A DNA stretch of 37,969 bases from Meiothermus sp. Pnk-1 (GTDB taxonomy: Bacteria > Deinococcota > Deinococci > Deinococcales > Thermaceae), in contig NZ_QKOB01000019.1 in the NCBI RefSeq assembly GCF_003226535.1, positions 1 through 37,969 of the forward strand, written 5' to 3'. A program made the position numbers and the translations under genes. Positions 27,335 through 34,880 of this stretch are shown here, one piece after another. The first letter of the stretch is position 1. Each line of letters starts with the position of its first letter. The notes beneath the pieces were generated by a model. The model did not search any database. It was given only the letters and a program-made list of their open reading frames with translations, and was not told the origin of the DNA.

Positions 27335-27421
27335 TGGTGCCGGGGAGGGGACTTGAACCCCTACGCCCTAGCGGGCACTACCCCCTCAAGATAGCGTGTC
27401 TACCAGTTCCACCACCCCGGC
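27335..27421 (-). tRNA. tRNA-Leu (anticodon GAG)
   Basis: 87 bases with encoded CCA (27335-27337). Acceptor GCCGGGG/CCCCGGC, D arm TGGTGGAACTGGTAGACAC, anticodon stem CTATC/GGTAG around loop TTGAGGG (anticodon GAG), a long variable arm (TGCCCGCTAGGGCG) and T arm GGTTCAAGTCC. It reads CUC and CUU; CUC is a heavily used Leu codon in this window. Confidence 0.96.
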
Positions 27422-27448
27422 ATAAAGCGCCAGATAGACGCAAAGGCT

Positions 27449-27477
27449 AGTGTAGGAGGAAGTGAGGGCCTTGTCAA
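27449..27477 (-). promoter_or_regulatory. Promoter of tRNA-Leu
   Basis: On the minus strand, TTGACA (27472-27477), a 17-base spacer and TACACT (27449-27454), leading to a tRNA 5' end about 20 bases past the start site. Its -35 lies in one copy of the repeated 10-mer CCTTGTCAAG. Confidence 0.85.
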
Positions 27478-27485
27478 GTTGATCC

Positions 27486-27514
27486 TTGTCAAGGGGCGGT
27501 AAAGGGTGTACGGT
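27486..27514 (+). promoter_or_regulatory. Promoter of the cobalamin riboswitch-btu operon
   Basis: TTGTCA (27486-27491), a 17-base spacer and TACGGT (27509-27514). The -35 lies in the second copy of CCTTGTCAAG (27484-27493), back to back with the tRNA-Leu promoter. Confidence 0.65.
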
Positions 27515-27551
27515 GGGGCTAAGCCCGCTAGGGCGGGTACAGCTCGGTAAA

Positions 27552-27717
27552 TTCCTGGTGTCTGGGCGCGTAGCTCAGGCTTAAAGTGGGGAAATCCGGT
27601 GAAGCAGGACAATCCTGCCATTCCGGTACTGTCGCGCAACGGTGACGGTGCATTGGGGCTGGTGGTAAGCGAAGCGAGCCACCCGTTACCGCCCGAAGTC
27701 CGAATACCTGCCAGGAA
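27552..27717 (+). promoter_or_regulatory. Cobalamin riboswitch
   Basis: The conserved core elements are plain: AAAGTGGGGAAATCCGGTGA, then CTGTCGCGCAACGGTGA, and a B12 box GTCCGAATACCTGCCAGG. The outer helix P1 pairs TTCCTGG (27552-27558) with CCAGGAA (27711-27717). It lies upstream of btuF and is followed by an intrinsic terminator, so bound adenosylcobalamin or a related corrinoid should shut off uptake genes. Confidence 0.95.
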
Positions 27718-27785
27718 GCCTTTCCGCCCGATAAGAAAGGCACCTCTCGCAAGAAGGGGGAGTTTCGGGGAAGATCGCATATCCG

Positions 27786-27809
27786 CGCCCCACTCCCAGG
27801 GGCGTTTTT
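27786..27809 (+). terminator. Riboswitch expression-platform terminator
   Basis: CGCCCC (27786-27791) pairs with GGGGCG (27799-27804) across a 7-base loop, followed by T5 (27805-27809). Placed 39 bases before the btuF start and downstream of the riboswitch aptamer. Confidence 0.85.
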
Positions 27810-27848
27810 CATGCCCTCGCGCGAACCGAGCGGAAGGAGGCGTAAGGC

Positions 27849-28724
27849 ATGAGAAAGTTGTGCTGGTTTTTTCTCTTGGCGGTTAGCTGTTCGCTCTCGG
27901 CTATCGGCTTTGCCCAATACCCCAAAACCCTCACCGATGACTTAGGCCGGAAGGTCACCCTCCCGGCTGAACCAAAAAAGATCGTGACCATGCTGCCCTC
28001 GCTCACCGAGACCCTGTGTGCGATGGGGGCCTGCGAGCGGCTGGTGGCCACCGATTCCTTTTCCGACTGGCCAGAGTCGGTCAAGCGGCTACCCAAGGTA
28101 GGGGGGCTGTACGATCCCAGCCCAGAGAAGATCGTGGCGCTCAAGCCGGACTTGGTGCTCATCTCCGTATACGGCAAGCTACAGGAACCGCTCGAGCGCG
28201 CAGGGATCCCCACCTTTACCATCAAGACCGAGTCTTATGAGGATATCTTCCGCACCACCCGGCTGCTGGGCGAGATCCTGAATCAACCTTCCGCTGCTGA
28301 GCGCCTCGTGGCGCAGATCCAGCAACAGATCTACGCCCAGGAAACCCGTGCGGCCAAGGCCAAGGACCGCCCCACCGTCTACTTCGAGATTGACCCTACC
28401 CCTTACACGGTCGGCCCCGGCTCGTTTATCGGGGCGCTGATCGCCAAGGCTAGGGGGCAAAACATCATTCCCAAGGAACTGGGGGATTTCCCTCGGATAA
28501 GCCCCGAGCTGGTAGTGCAGAAGAACCCCGAGGTGATCGTGCTGACCCATCCGGGGGCTGCCGATCTCGCCAAGCGACCGGGTTGGTCCCGGCTACGGGC
28601 GATCCAGACCAACCGGGTATGCAGCTTCACCGGCGAAGCGGACAACCTGCTCTCGAGGCCGGGGCCGCGGGTGGCGGAGGGGCTGAAGCTGCTGATCGCC
28701 TGCTTGCACCCGGAGCTGCGATGA
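27849..28724 (+). CDS. btuF: Cobalamin ABC transporter, periplasmic binding protein
   Basis: 291 residues: Sec signal peptide (about 1-22, ending GFA), then a BtuF/FecB-type class-III binding protein: DDLGRKVTLPAEPKKIVTMLPSLTETLCAMGACERLVATDSFSDWP at the N-lobe start, SPEKIVALKPDLVL, a long connecting helix, and ISPELVVQKNPEVIVL in the C-lobe. It delivers corrinoid to the BtuCD pump. The riboswitch upstream fixes the ligand class as cobalamin rather than siderophore. AAGGAGG lies before the ATG. It overlaps btuC by ATGA. Confidence 0.93.
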   Translation: MRKLCWFFLLAVSCSLSAIGFAQYPKTLTDDLGRKVTLPAEPKKIVTMLPSLTETLCAMGACERLVATDSFSDWPESVKRLPKVGGLYDPSPEKIVALKPDLVLISVYGKLQEPLERAGIPTFTIKTESYEDIFRTTRLLGEILNQPSAAERLVAQIQQQIYAQETRAAKAKDRPTVYFEIDPTPYTVGPGSFIGALIAKARGQNIIPKELGDFPRISPELVVQKNPEVIVLTHPGAADLAKRPGWSRLRAIQTNRVCSFTGEADNLLSRPGPRVAEGLKLLIACLHPELR

Positions 28725-29770
28725 TCAACGCCAAACCCGGGCGCCAGCCCCTGTCCGCGCGGTATGCCTCGAGGGCACTGGTATTCCTCGGGCTGGTGGG
28801 GCTGCTGGGGGTGGCGCTGGTGCTCGGGGTGGGGCAGGGGGCGGTGTATGTCTCTCCCCGCGAGGTGCTGCGGGCCCTAAGTGGGGCCGAGGTCAACCCC
28901 ATCGTGACCGACCTGCGGCTGCCCCGGGTGCTGGGGGCGATGGGGGTAGGAGCAGCCTTGGGCTTGGCTGGAGCAGCCTTCCAAGGGCTATTTAGAAACC
29001 CTCTGGCCGATCCTTACCTGATGGGCTCGGCTGCGGGTGCGGCCTTTGGGGTGACGCTGGCGGTGAGCCTAGGCGGAAGCCTGAGCAGCGCCTACTCGAG
29101 CAGCCAGATCTTCGCCGCCCTGCCGAGCTACGTAACCCTCTTCGCCTTTCTCGGAGCGGTGCTGGCGGTTGCCCTAACCCTGGCGCTCTCCGGCGGGGCT
29201 TTGCGCACCCACGAACTGATCCTGGCCGGGGTGGTGGTAGGCGCGGTGCTGACCGGGCTCACCACCTACCTGATGCTCAAGGACGCCGACCGCACCCGCG
29301 CGGTGATGGCCTACACCCTGGGCAACCTCAGTTTCCTGGGTTGGACAGGGGTACGGGCGCTGGCTTTGTACCTGCTTTTCTCCCTGCCGTTTCTGTGGAT
29401 TTTAGGGCGCACCCTCAACGCGCTCAGCCTGGGCGAGGAGACCGCCCGCAGCCTAGGGCTTCCCCTCCCTTGGCTCAAATTGCTGGTGATCGGCCTGGCG
29501 ACCTTGCTCACGGCGGCTTCGGTAGCCTACGCTGGGATCATCGGCTTTGTGGGGTTGATAGCGCCCCATGCCCTGCGGCGGCTGGTGGGTGGGGATTACC
29601 GGCTGCTCCTCCCCGCTTCCGCGCTGGGAGGGGCGGCGCTGCTCGTGTTTTCGGACCTGCTGGCTCGGGTCCTAACCCGCCCCGCTGAACTCCCGGTGGG
29701 AGTGGTGACGACGATCTTGGGTGGGCCGTTTTTCCTGTATTTGCTGTGGAGGGGAAGACGAAATGTCTGA
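28721..29770 (+). CDS. btuC: Cobalamin ABC transporter permease
   Basis: 349 residues from ATG 28721, which overlaps the btuF stop (ATGA); a longer frame upstream would lie inside btuF. FecCD-family permease with about ten membrane helices. Family marks include LRLPRVLGAMGVGAALGLAGAAFQGLFRNPLADPYLMG near the N-terminus and IIGFVGLIAPHALRRLVGGDYR, the loop that contacts the ATPase, near the C-terminus. It forms the membrane channel for corrinoid import. The last eight bases overlap the start of btuD. Confidence 0.94.
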   Translation: MINAKPGRQPLSARYASRALVFLGLVGLLGVALVLGVGQGAVYVSPREVLRALSGAEVNPIVTDLRLPRVLGAMGVGAALGLAGAAFQGLFRNPLADPYLMGSAAGAAFGVTLAVSLGGSLSSAYSSSQIFAALPSYVTLFAFLGAVLAVALTLALSGGALRTHELILAGVVVGAVLTGLTTYLMLKDADRTRAVMAYTLGNLSFLGWTGVRALALYLLFSLPFLWILGRTLNALSLGEETARSLGLPLPWLKLLVIGLATLLTAASVAYAGIIGFVGLIAPHALRRLVGGDYRLLLPASALGGAALLVFSDLLARVLTRPAELPVGVVTTILGGPFFLYLLWRGRRNV

Positions 29771-30614
29771 GGCCACAAGCCCCGCATCGCCCGCCGCTCC
29801 CCCTTTCCCGAAGGAAGCGCCAGGCCCAGCCTCCTTGGGAGTCGAAAATGTGACCTTCGCTTACTCAGGTAGGCCGGTGCTGCGTGGGGTGAGCCTCGAG
29901 CTGCGTAGGGCTGAGTGGCTGGCCCTCCTGGGCCCCAACGGCGGCGGGAAGAGCACCTTGCTGCGGGTGATGGCCGGCCTGCTGAACCCTCAAGGAGGAA
30001 GGGTGGTGCTCGAAGGAAAGCCCCTGACAAAAATCTCTAGCTGGCGGCGCGGGCAGACCCTAGCCTTTATGCCGCAGGGTGGCCCCTACCCTGAAGAGCT
30101 CACCGTAGAGGAGGTGGTGCGGCTGGGCCGTACCCCACACCTGGGCTTGCTAGGCCGAGAGGGCCGAGCCGACTGGGAAGCGGTGCAGTGGGCCATGCGA
30201 CAGACCCAGGTGCTCGAGTTCCGCGACCGCTTGCTCTCGACCCTTTCGGGAGGAGAGCGAGCTAGGGTGATGCTGGCCCGCTCGCTCGCCGCAAAACCCA
30301 AATACCTGCTGCTGGACGAGCCCACGGCCCACCTCGATCTCCATCACCAGGCCGAATTCCTGTGCTTGCTCTCCGGGCTGCGCCAGCAAGGAATCGGGGT
30401 GCTTACGGTTATGCACGACCCCAACCTGGCCCTTCAGGCCGACCGAGTAGCCTTTCTGCAGGAAGGCCATATCGCAGCCCAAGGCAATCCCAAAGAAGCC
30501 ATCACCCAGGAGCTCTTAAATCAAATCTACGGCCCAATGGTGCGGGTTCGCCACGTGGACGGCCAGCCGATAGTGGTCTTGGGAGGTAACCCAGGGGTCG
30601 AACACCATGGCTAG
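29763..30614 (+). CDS. btuD: Cobalamin ABC transporter ATP-binding protein
   Basis: 283 residues from ATG 29763, overlapping the btuC end by eight bases. Walker A GPNGGGKST at 57-65 (the fifth residue is Gly, a tolerated variant), Q-loop MPQGGPYPEE, signature LSGGERARV, Walker B YLLLDEPTAHLD, switch His in VMHDPN. The N-terminus carries about 25 Pro/Ala-rich residues before the domain. It powers BtuC. Its last eight bases overlap the next small gene, so the operon continues. Confidence 0.94.
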   Translation: MSEATSPASPAAPPFPKEAPGPASLGVENVTFAYSGRPVLRGVSLELRRAEWLALLGPNGGGKSTLLRVMAGLLNPQGGRVVLEGKPLTKISSWRRGQTLAFMPQGGPYPEELTVEEVVRLGRTPHLGLLGREGRADWEAVQWAMRQTQVLEFRDRLLSTLSGGERARVMLARSLAAKPKYLLLDEPTAHLDLHHQAEFLCLLSGLRQQGIGVLTVMHDPNLALQADRVAFLQEGHIAAQGNPKEAITQELLNQIYGPMVRVRHVDGQPIVVLGGNPGVEHHG

Positions 30615-30960
30615 CCTCAAAGTCACCGAACAGATGCTGGTGCTTGATTTGGGCGAGGTCCGACGCCTGGAAACCCAGGATGGACCCAGGTTGGCCCGTT
30701 TCATCGCTGTGCTGCGGGACATGAGCGCCATCTGCACCCGCCTAGGCCCAGAGGATGGCCAACGCCTACATCGAGCGGTAGGACCCAAACTGATCCGGGG
30801 CGGGATCCCCCCCAGTGAGGCCCTGGTTTACTCGCTCTGCGCAGATCCCTGGGAGTTCGACCGAATCGGGCAAACCTTGATCTTGCCGGGGTTGCGTATC
30901 TACCTGGACGGCCCGCCGGAATTCGTCGAGACCCCTTTGTACGCCTGGGTAAGCCGATAA
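30607..30960 (+). CDS. Unrecognised small protein in the cobalamin operon
   Basis: 117 residues, cytosolic, no signal or membrane segment. It starts inside the last codons of btuD (eight-base overlap) and its TAA overlaps the next ATG (TAATG), so it is coupled on both sides. The sequence is mixed alpha/beta: LVLDLGEVRRLETQDGPRLARFIAVLRDM, then GPEDGQRLHRAVGPKL, and a C-terminal LPGLRIYLDGPPEF. I recognise no family. Its place suggests a role in corrinoid use or handling, but the riboswitch may simply include it. Confidence 0.7.
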   Translation: MASLKVTEQMLVLDLGEVRRLETQDGPRLARFIAVLRDMSAICTRLGPEDGQRLHRAVGPKLIRGGIPPSEALVYSLCADPWEFDRIGQTLILPGLRIYLDGPPEFVETPLYAWVSR

Positions 30961-31175
30961 TGTCCAAGAAGACCGAACTGCAAGAAGGGCTCGACTACTA
31001 CCTCGAGAACGGCCTGTACGTCTTCACCGAGCGCTACCACCTGCGCCGGGGGTACTGTTGCGGCTCGAGGTGCCGCCACTGCCCCTACCCCAAAGAGGTG
31101 CAGGCCGAGGCGATCCGCCGCCGCCTGGCCGGATTGCCGCCAGACCCGGCGGCCCCTCGCCGGGCGGGCGGATAG
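30960..31175 (+). CDS. DUF5522 family small Cys-rich protein
   Basis: 71 residues. DYYLENGLYVFTERYHLRRG then YCCGSRCRHCPYPKEV, the hallmark of the DUF5522 family: four cysteines and a histidine in CCxxxCxHC that could hold a metal ion or iron-sulfur cluster. No function is established for the family to my knowledge. The ATG overlaps the stop of the gene upstream (TAATG). It is the last gene of the riboswitch-controlled operon. The C-terminal 15 residues are Pro/Arg/Ala-rich. Confidence 0.85.
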   Translation: MSKKTELQEGLDYYLENGLYVFTERYHLRRGYCCGSRCRHCPYPKEVQAEAIRRRLAGLPPDPAAPRRAGG

Positions 31176-31241
31176 AACCCGTACCGAGGCTGATCGTCGG
31201 GATGGAGTCGGCGGGGCCAACTCTTGAGCAATCGGCGGGGG

Positions 31242-31269
31242 TAGACAAAATGGATATGCTCTATATACT
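31242..31269 (+). promoter_or_regulatory. Promoter of the binding-protein gene
   Basis: TAGACA (31242-31247), 16-base spacer, TATACT (31264-31269). The start would be near 31276, and a GAGGAGG ribosome site (31281-31287) precedes ATG 31298. This is a normal, leadered promoter. Confidence 0.7.
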
Positions 31270-31297
31270 GGCATAAATTTGAGGAGGAAGGGAGTTT

Positions 31298-33163
31298 ATG
31301 AAGCAACGGGTTATACGAGCTTTCGTCGGGGTAGGGTCATTGGTCAGCATGGCCTTAGCTGGGCCACAGGACAACAGCTTAGTGGTGGGCACCTCACAGG
31401 AACCTCGGGTGCTGGTAGGGGATTTTGTGAACGCCATCAGCAACCAGAGCATCAAGTTGGAGATCGAGAATTTCCTACTTCCCCCCCTAATCCAGACCAG
31501 CCGCGATCTGGAGAATATGCCGGTCTTGGTCACCGAGGCCCCTACCGTGGCTAACAAGCGGGTGCGCTTCAGCAACCTGCCGGGGGGCAAGCGGAGGCTC
31601 GAGATTGACCTCACCCTGCGCGAAGGCGCGGTCTGGTCCGACGGAACCCCCATCACCACCGACGACGTGGCGCTGTACTACGACTTCGGCAAGACCAAAG
31701 GGGTGCCTACCACCTCGCCCGACTACTGGGACCGGGTGGGCTTGCAGGTCAAGGACAAGCGGAACTTCACCGTTACCTTCGAGCCCGCTTATTTCTATGA
31801 CCTCGACGGAAGCCCCATCGGGTATGCCCCGGCCCACATCATGCGCGCGGAGTGGGAGAAGGCCAAAGCAGCCGCCCAAGGCCGCGATGCTGCCGGGCAG
31901 GCCGAGGTGTTTCGCAACTTCTTCACCCAGTACGCCTCGCCACAAGCGCTCAACGCGGGCAAGATGGTCTACTCCGGGCCCTTCATACTCAAGCGCTGGG
32001 TCCCCGGCAATACCATTGAGATGGTGCGCAACCCGCGCTTTTTCATCACCCCTCCGGGTGGGGCCGACAAATACGTACAGAAGGTGATCTACCGCATCAT
32101 CCAGAACACCAACTCCCTGTTGGTGGCGATTCTGGGTGGAGGAATTGACGCTTCCTCGGGGGTCTCGCTGAGCTTCGATCAAGGGCGTTCTCCTCAGCTC
32201 ACCCGCCGGGCCGAGGGCCGTTTCGAGGTGTGGTTCGTGCCCACCCCCTTCTTTGAGCACATCGAGGTCAACCAGTTCACTAACCTCGAGCAGGTAAAAA
32301 ACTTGGGCCTAGCAGATAAGCGCACCCGCCAGGCGTTGATGTACGCCATCAACCGCGAGGCAATCAGCAAGGCTTTCTTCGAAGGGTTACAACCGGTTGC
32401 TCACACCTGGGTGTTCCCCCAGAACCCCCTGTACAGTTCCAACGTACGGCGATACGAGTACAACCCCGACAAAGCCCGCGCCCTGCTGGCTGAACTGGGC
32501 TGGAAGCCGGGGCCGGACGGCATCTTGCAGCGCACTGTGGACGGCAAAACCGTGCGCTTTGAAATCGAGTACCAGACCACCGCCGGAAACGCTGTGCGCG
32601 AGCGCATTCAGCAATTCATCCAAGATAACCTGCGCCAGGTGGGTATCGCGGTCAAGATCAATAACGCCCCCTCAGCGGTGGTGCTGGGGCCCAATCGGGC
32701 TCGAGCTCAGGATGGGGCCTGGACTGGCTTTTTGCACTTTGCCTTCAGCATGGGGTTACAAGACGACGGGGTGCGCTCGGCTTGCCGCGACGATGAAGGC
32801 AAACAGATTTTTGTCCCCACCAAGGAAAACGGCTACCGCGGCACCAACTTCGGCGGTTGGTGCAACGCCGACTACGATAAACTGCGGACCCAAGCGGTGG
32901 TAGAGTTCGATGCCGCCAAGCGTAAAGCGCTATTTGCCCAGATGCAGGCCATTTGGGCCGAGGAGGTGGCGATGATCCCTCTATACTTTCAGGCCGACCC
33001 GCGAGTCTTCCGCAAAGGGCTGGTGAACTGGGTTTCCTCGACTTTCGCCAGCTCGGGATCGCCTACCGTGGAGCCTTGGCTGATCGGCTGGGAGCAGCGG
33101 GGAGCACAGAAGGTCTACGATCAGGCCAAGTATGCCCTAGCCATCCCCTCGGCTAGCCGCTGA
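31298..33163 (+). CDS. ABC transporter substrate-binding protein, oligopeptide/nickel type (SBP family 5)
   Basis: 621 residues. A signal peptide (about 1-22) precedes a large bilobal binding protein. Family-5 marks: LREGAVWSDGTPITTDDVALYYDF near residue 105, YAPAHIM, SGPFILKRWVPGNTIEMVRNPRFF, the DKRTRQALMYAINREAISKAFFEGL helix, and ALLAELGWKPGPDGILQ. It should capture peptides or another solute outside the cell. No permease or ATPase genes lie beside it, so it is an orphan that must use a transporter encoded elsewhere. It has its own promoter and terminator. Confidence 0.93.
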   Translation: MKQRVIRAFVGVGSLVSMALAGPQDNSLVVGTSQEPRVLVGDFVNAISNQSIKLEIENFLLPPLIQTSRDLENMPVLVTEAPTVANKRVRFSNLPGGKRRLEIDLTLREGAVWSDGTPITTDDVALYYDFGKTKGVPTTSPDYWDRVGLQVKDKRNFTVTFEPAYFYDLDGSPIGYAPAHIMRAEWEKAKAAAQGRDAAGQAEVFRNFFTQYASPQALNAGKMVYSGPFILKRWVPGNTIEMVRNPRFFITPPGGADKYVQKVIYRIIQNTNSLLVAILGGGIDASSGVSLSFDQGRSPQLTRRAEGRFEVWFVPTPFFEHIEVNQFTNLEQVKNLGLADKRTRQALMYAINREAISKAFFEGLQPVAHTWVFPQNPLYSSNVRRYEYNPDKARALLAELGWKPGPDGILQRTVDGKTVRFEIEYQTTAGNAVRERIQQFIQDNLRQVGIAVKINNAPSAVVLGPNRARAQDGAWTGFLHFAFSMGLQDDGVRSACRDDEGKQIFVPTKENGYRGTNFGGWCNADYDKLRTQAVVEFDAAKRKALFAQMQAIWAEEVAMIPLYFQADPRVFRKGLVNWVSSTFASSGSPTVEPWLIGWEQRGAQKVYDQAKYALAIPSASR

Positions 33164-33181
33164 GCAAAAGTGGCGATCTGT

Positions 33182-33208
33182 GAGGGGCGCGCTGATGCGC
33201 CCCTCTTT
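33182..33208 (+). terminator. Terminator after the binding-protein gene
   Basis: A perfect 9-bp stem, GAGGGGCGC (33182-33190) with GCGCCCCTC (33197-33205), a 6-base loop and TTT. Confidence 0.85.
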
Positions 33209-33266
33209 CGGCGATCATGACTTCAGACACAACTAAACGTGAAGGAAGTGCGATAAGTTTGCCTGA

Positions 33267-33872
33267 ATGAGCGACTTCCTTTCGATCCCCGCGGAGGCTC
33301 GGGCAGTGCTCGAGACCATCCGCAACCGCCGCAGCATCAAGCAGATCTACTACCTTCCCCATCCGGTGCCCAAAGAGCACCTCGAGAGGATGCTCGAGGC
33401 CGCCAACTGGGCTCCTACCCACGGCCAGACCGAACCCTGGCGTTTCACCGTGTTTGCCGGGGAGGCTCGCCGGGCTTTGGGGGAAAAGTTCGCCGAGTCT
33501 TACCGCCTGGGCACCCCGCCCGAGGCTTTCGAGGTGGCCAAGTACGAGCAGCAGCGGGAGCGAGTCTGGAAAGTTCCGGTGTGGATCTCGCTGGGGGTGC
33601 TCGTGGGTACCAACCCCAAAATTCCCGAGTGGGAAGAGGTGGCGGCGGTAGCCTGCGCGGTACAGAACATGCAGTTGGTGGCGCGGAGTATGGGTCTGGG
33701 GACTTTTTGGGCCTCGGGGATGCCGGTGCGCCACGAGAACACCGCGCGCTTTGTGGGCCTCGAGCCCCCGCACAAGCTGTTGGGCTTCCTGATGGTCGGC
33801 TACCCGTCCATCCCCTGGCCCGAGGGCCAGCGCGGCGACTGGCGCGAGAAGGTGCAGTGGAAGCTCGGGTGA
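33267..33872 (+). CDS. Nitroreductase-family FMN protein
   Basis: 201 residues. RNRRSIKQ near residue 20 and WAPTHGQTEPWRFTVF near 50-65 are the flavin-phosphate-binding marks; CAVQNMQLVARSMGLGTFWASG is the conserved central helix and strand; GFLMVGYPS is near the end. Most like the YdjA-type single-domain members. It should reduce a nitro, quinone or similar compound with NAD(P)H; the substrate is unknown. A TAAGTT box at 33254-33259 ends seven bases before the ATG, so it may be leaderless. Its stop codon lies inside the dyad that precedes the ABC exporter. Confidence 0.92.
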   Translation: MSDFLSIPAEARAVLETIRNRRSIKQIYYLPHPVPKEHLERMLEAANWAPTHGQTEPWRFTVFAGEARRALGEKFAESYRLGTPPEAFEVAKYEQQRERVWKVPVWISLGVLVGTNPKIPEWEEVAAVACAVQNMQLVARSMGLGTFWASGMPVRHENTARFVGLEPPHKLLGFLMVGYPSIPWPEGQRGDWREKVQWKLG

Positions 33873-33899
33873 CAAGCGTCACCCTGACGGTCTGACGCT
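33867..33899. promoter_or_regulatory. Cluster of TGAC/GTCA half-sites before the ABC exporter
   Basis: GGGTGAC-AAGC-GTCACCC (33867-33884) is a perfect 7-bp dyad. AGCGTCA (33875-33881) also pairs with TGACGCT (33893-33899), and another TGAC lies between. This could bind a dimeric regulator, such as the response regulator of the same cluster, or act as a weak terminator for the nitroreductase gene. Confidence 0.4.
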
Positions 33900-33916
33900 C
33901 TCCACTGAGCAAAAAA

Positions 33917-33959
33917 GGTCATCGGCGGCATCCTGAGAACCAGGAGGATACCGATGACC
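33917..33959 (+). promoter_or_regulatory. Hairpin enclosing the ribosome site and start codon of the ABC ATPase gene
   Basis: GGTCATCGG (33917-33925) pairs perfectly with CCGATGACC (33951-33959), which contains the ATG start (33954-33956). Inside, ATCCT (33930-33934) pairs with AGGAT (33945-33949), part of the AGGAGG ribosome site (33942-33947). The fold would block translation until it is opened by heat, a protein, a ligand or an upstream ribosome. Confidence 0.6.
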
Positions 33960-34871
33960 CAAGCCCTGACTGCTTCCTACACAGCGGCCCTCGAGGGCCG
34001 CGCGGTGGCCCGCTTGGATAGGGTTTCTAAGCGTTTTGGTAAGACCCAAGCGCTCGAGGGGGTGAGCCTGGAAGTCTATCCCGGCGAACTCTTGGCGCTC
34101 TTGGGGCCCAATGGGGCGGGCAAGAGCACCGCGATCAGCCTGATGGCGGGGTTGCGGAGGCCGGATGAGGGGACGGTACGGCTATTCGGCCTTGACCCGC
34201 GAGAGCCCAAAGCGCGCCTTTACCTCGGGGTGACCCCCCAGGAGACCGGCTTGCCGGGCGAACTCCGGGTTTACGAGGTGCTGGATCTGGTGCAAGCCTA
34301 CTATCCCCACCCCATGCCGCGGGGGGAACTGCTCGAGCGCTTTGGTCTGGTCGGCCTCGAGCGCCGCCAGTGCGGCGGGCTCTCCGGTGGGCAGAAGCGC
34401 CGGCTGGCCGTAGCGCTGGCGTTTGCGGGCAACCCCAAGCTGGTGATCCTCGACGAGCCCACTACCGGCCTCGACGTGGAGGCGCGGCGGGCATTATGGG
34501 AGGGGGTCAGGCGTTACCAAGCCGAAGGCGGCACGGTGCTGCTTACCACCCACTACCTGGAAGAGGCCGAGGCCCTGGCCAGCCGGGTGGTGGTGATCGA
34601 TCACGGCAAGATCCTTGCAGCAGGCACCGTGAGGGAGATCAAGGCTCGGGTGGGGCTGCGCCAGGTGCGCTTTCGTGCCCCCGAGGTGCCCCGCCTGGAA
34701 GGGGTCAGCAAGCTCGAGCGCGAAAACGGCACCATCGTCCTCTACACCCCCGACTCGGACGCGGTGGTACGTCAGCTGGTGCAACAACACATACCTTTTA
34801 GCGACCTCGAAGTCCGCTCGGTGAGCCTCGAGGAAGCCTTCGTCGCCCTTACCGGTACCGCCAAATCCTAG
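33954..34871 (+). CDS. ABC-2 type exporter ATP-binding protein
   Basis: 305 residues. Walker A GPNGAGKST at 51-59, Q-loop VTPQETGLPGELRVYE, signature LSGGQKRR at about 142-149, Walker B LVILDEPTTGLD at about 162-173, and switch His in TTHYLEEAEAL. The C-terminal 70 residues form the extension usual in drug/lipid exporter ATPases of the CcmA type. It pairs with the permease nine bases downstream. With the kinase and regulator that follow, the order ATPase-permease-kinase-regulator is that of the Bacillus YvfRSTU and linearmycin-resistance systems, which expel membrane-active compounds. The start codon lies in a predicted hairpin. Confidence 0.94.
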   Translation: MTQALTASYTAALEGRAVARLDRVSKRFGKTQALEGVSLEVYPGELLALLGPNGAGKSTAISLMAGLRRPDEGTVRLFGLDPREPKARLYLGVTPQETGLPGELRVYEVLDLVQAYYPHPMPRGELLERFGLVGLERRQCGGLSGGQKRRLAVALAFAGNPKLVILDEPTTGLDVEARRALWEGVRRYQAEGGTVLLTTHYLEEAEALASRVVVIDHGKILAAGTVREIKARVGLRQVRFRAPEVPRLEGVSKLERENGTIVLYTPDSDAVVRQLVQQHIPFSDLEVRSVSLEEAFVALTGTAKS

Positions 34872-34880
34872 GAGCACAGC

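Noticed and set aside
28583-28720. N-terminal extension of btuC inside btuF
   Set aside because: The ATG at 28721 gives ATGA coupling and the normal FecCD N-terminus; the extension is an off-frame reading of btuF.
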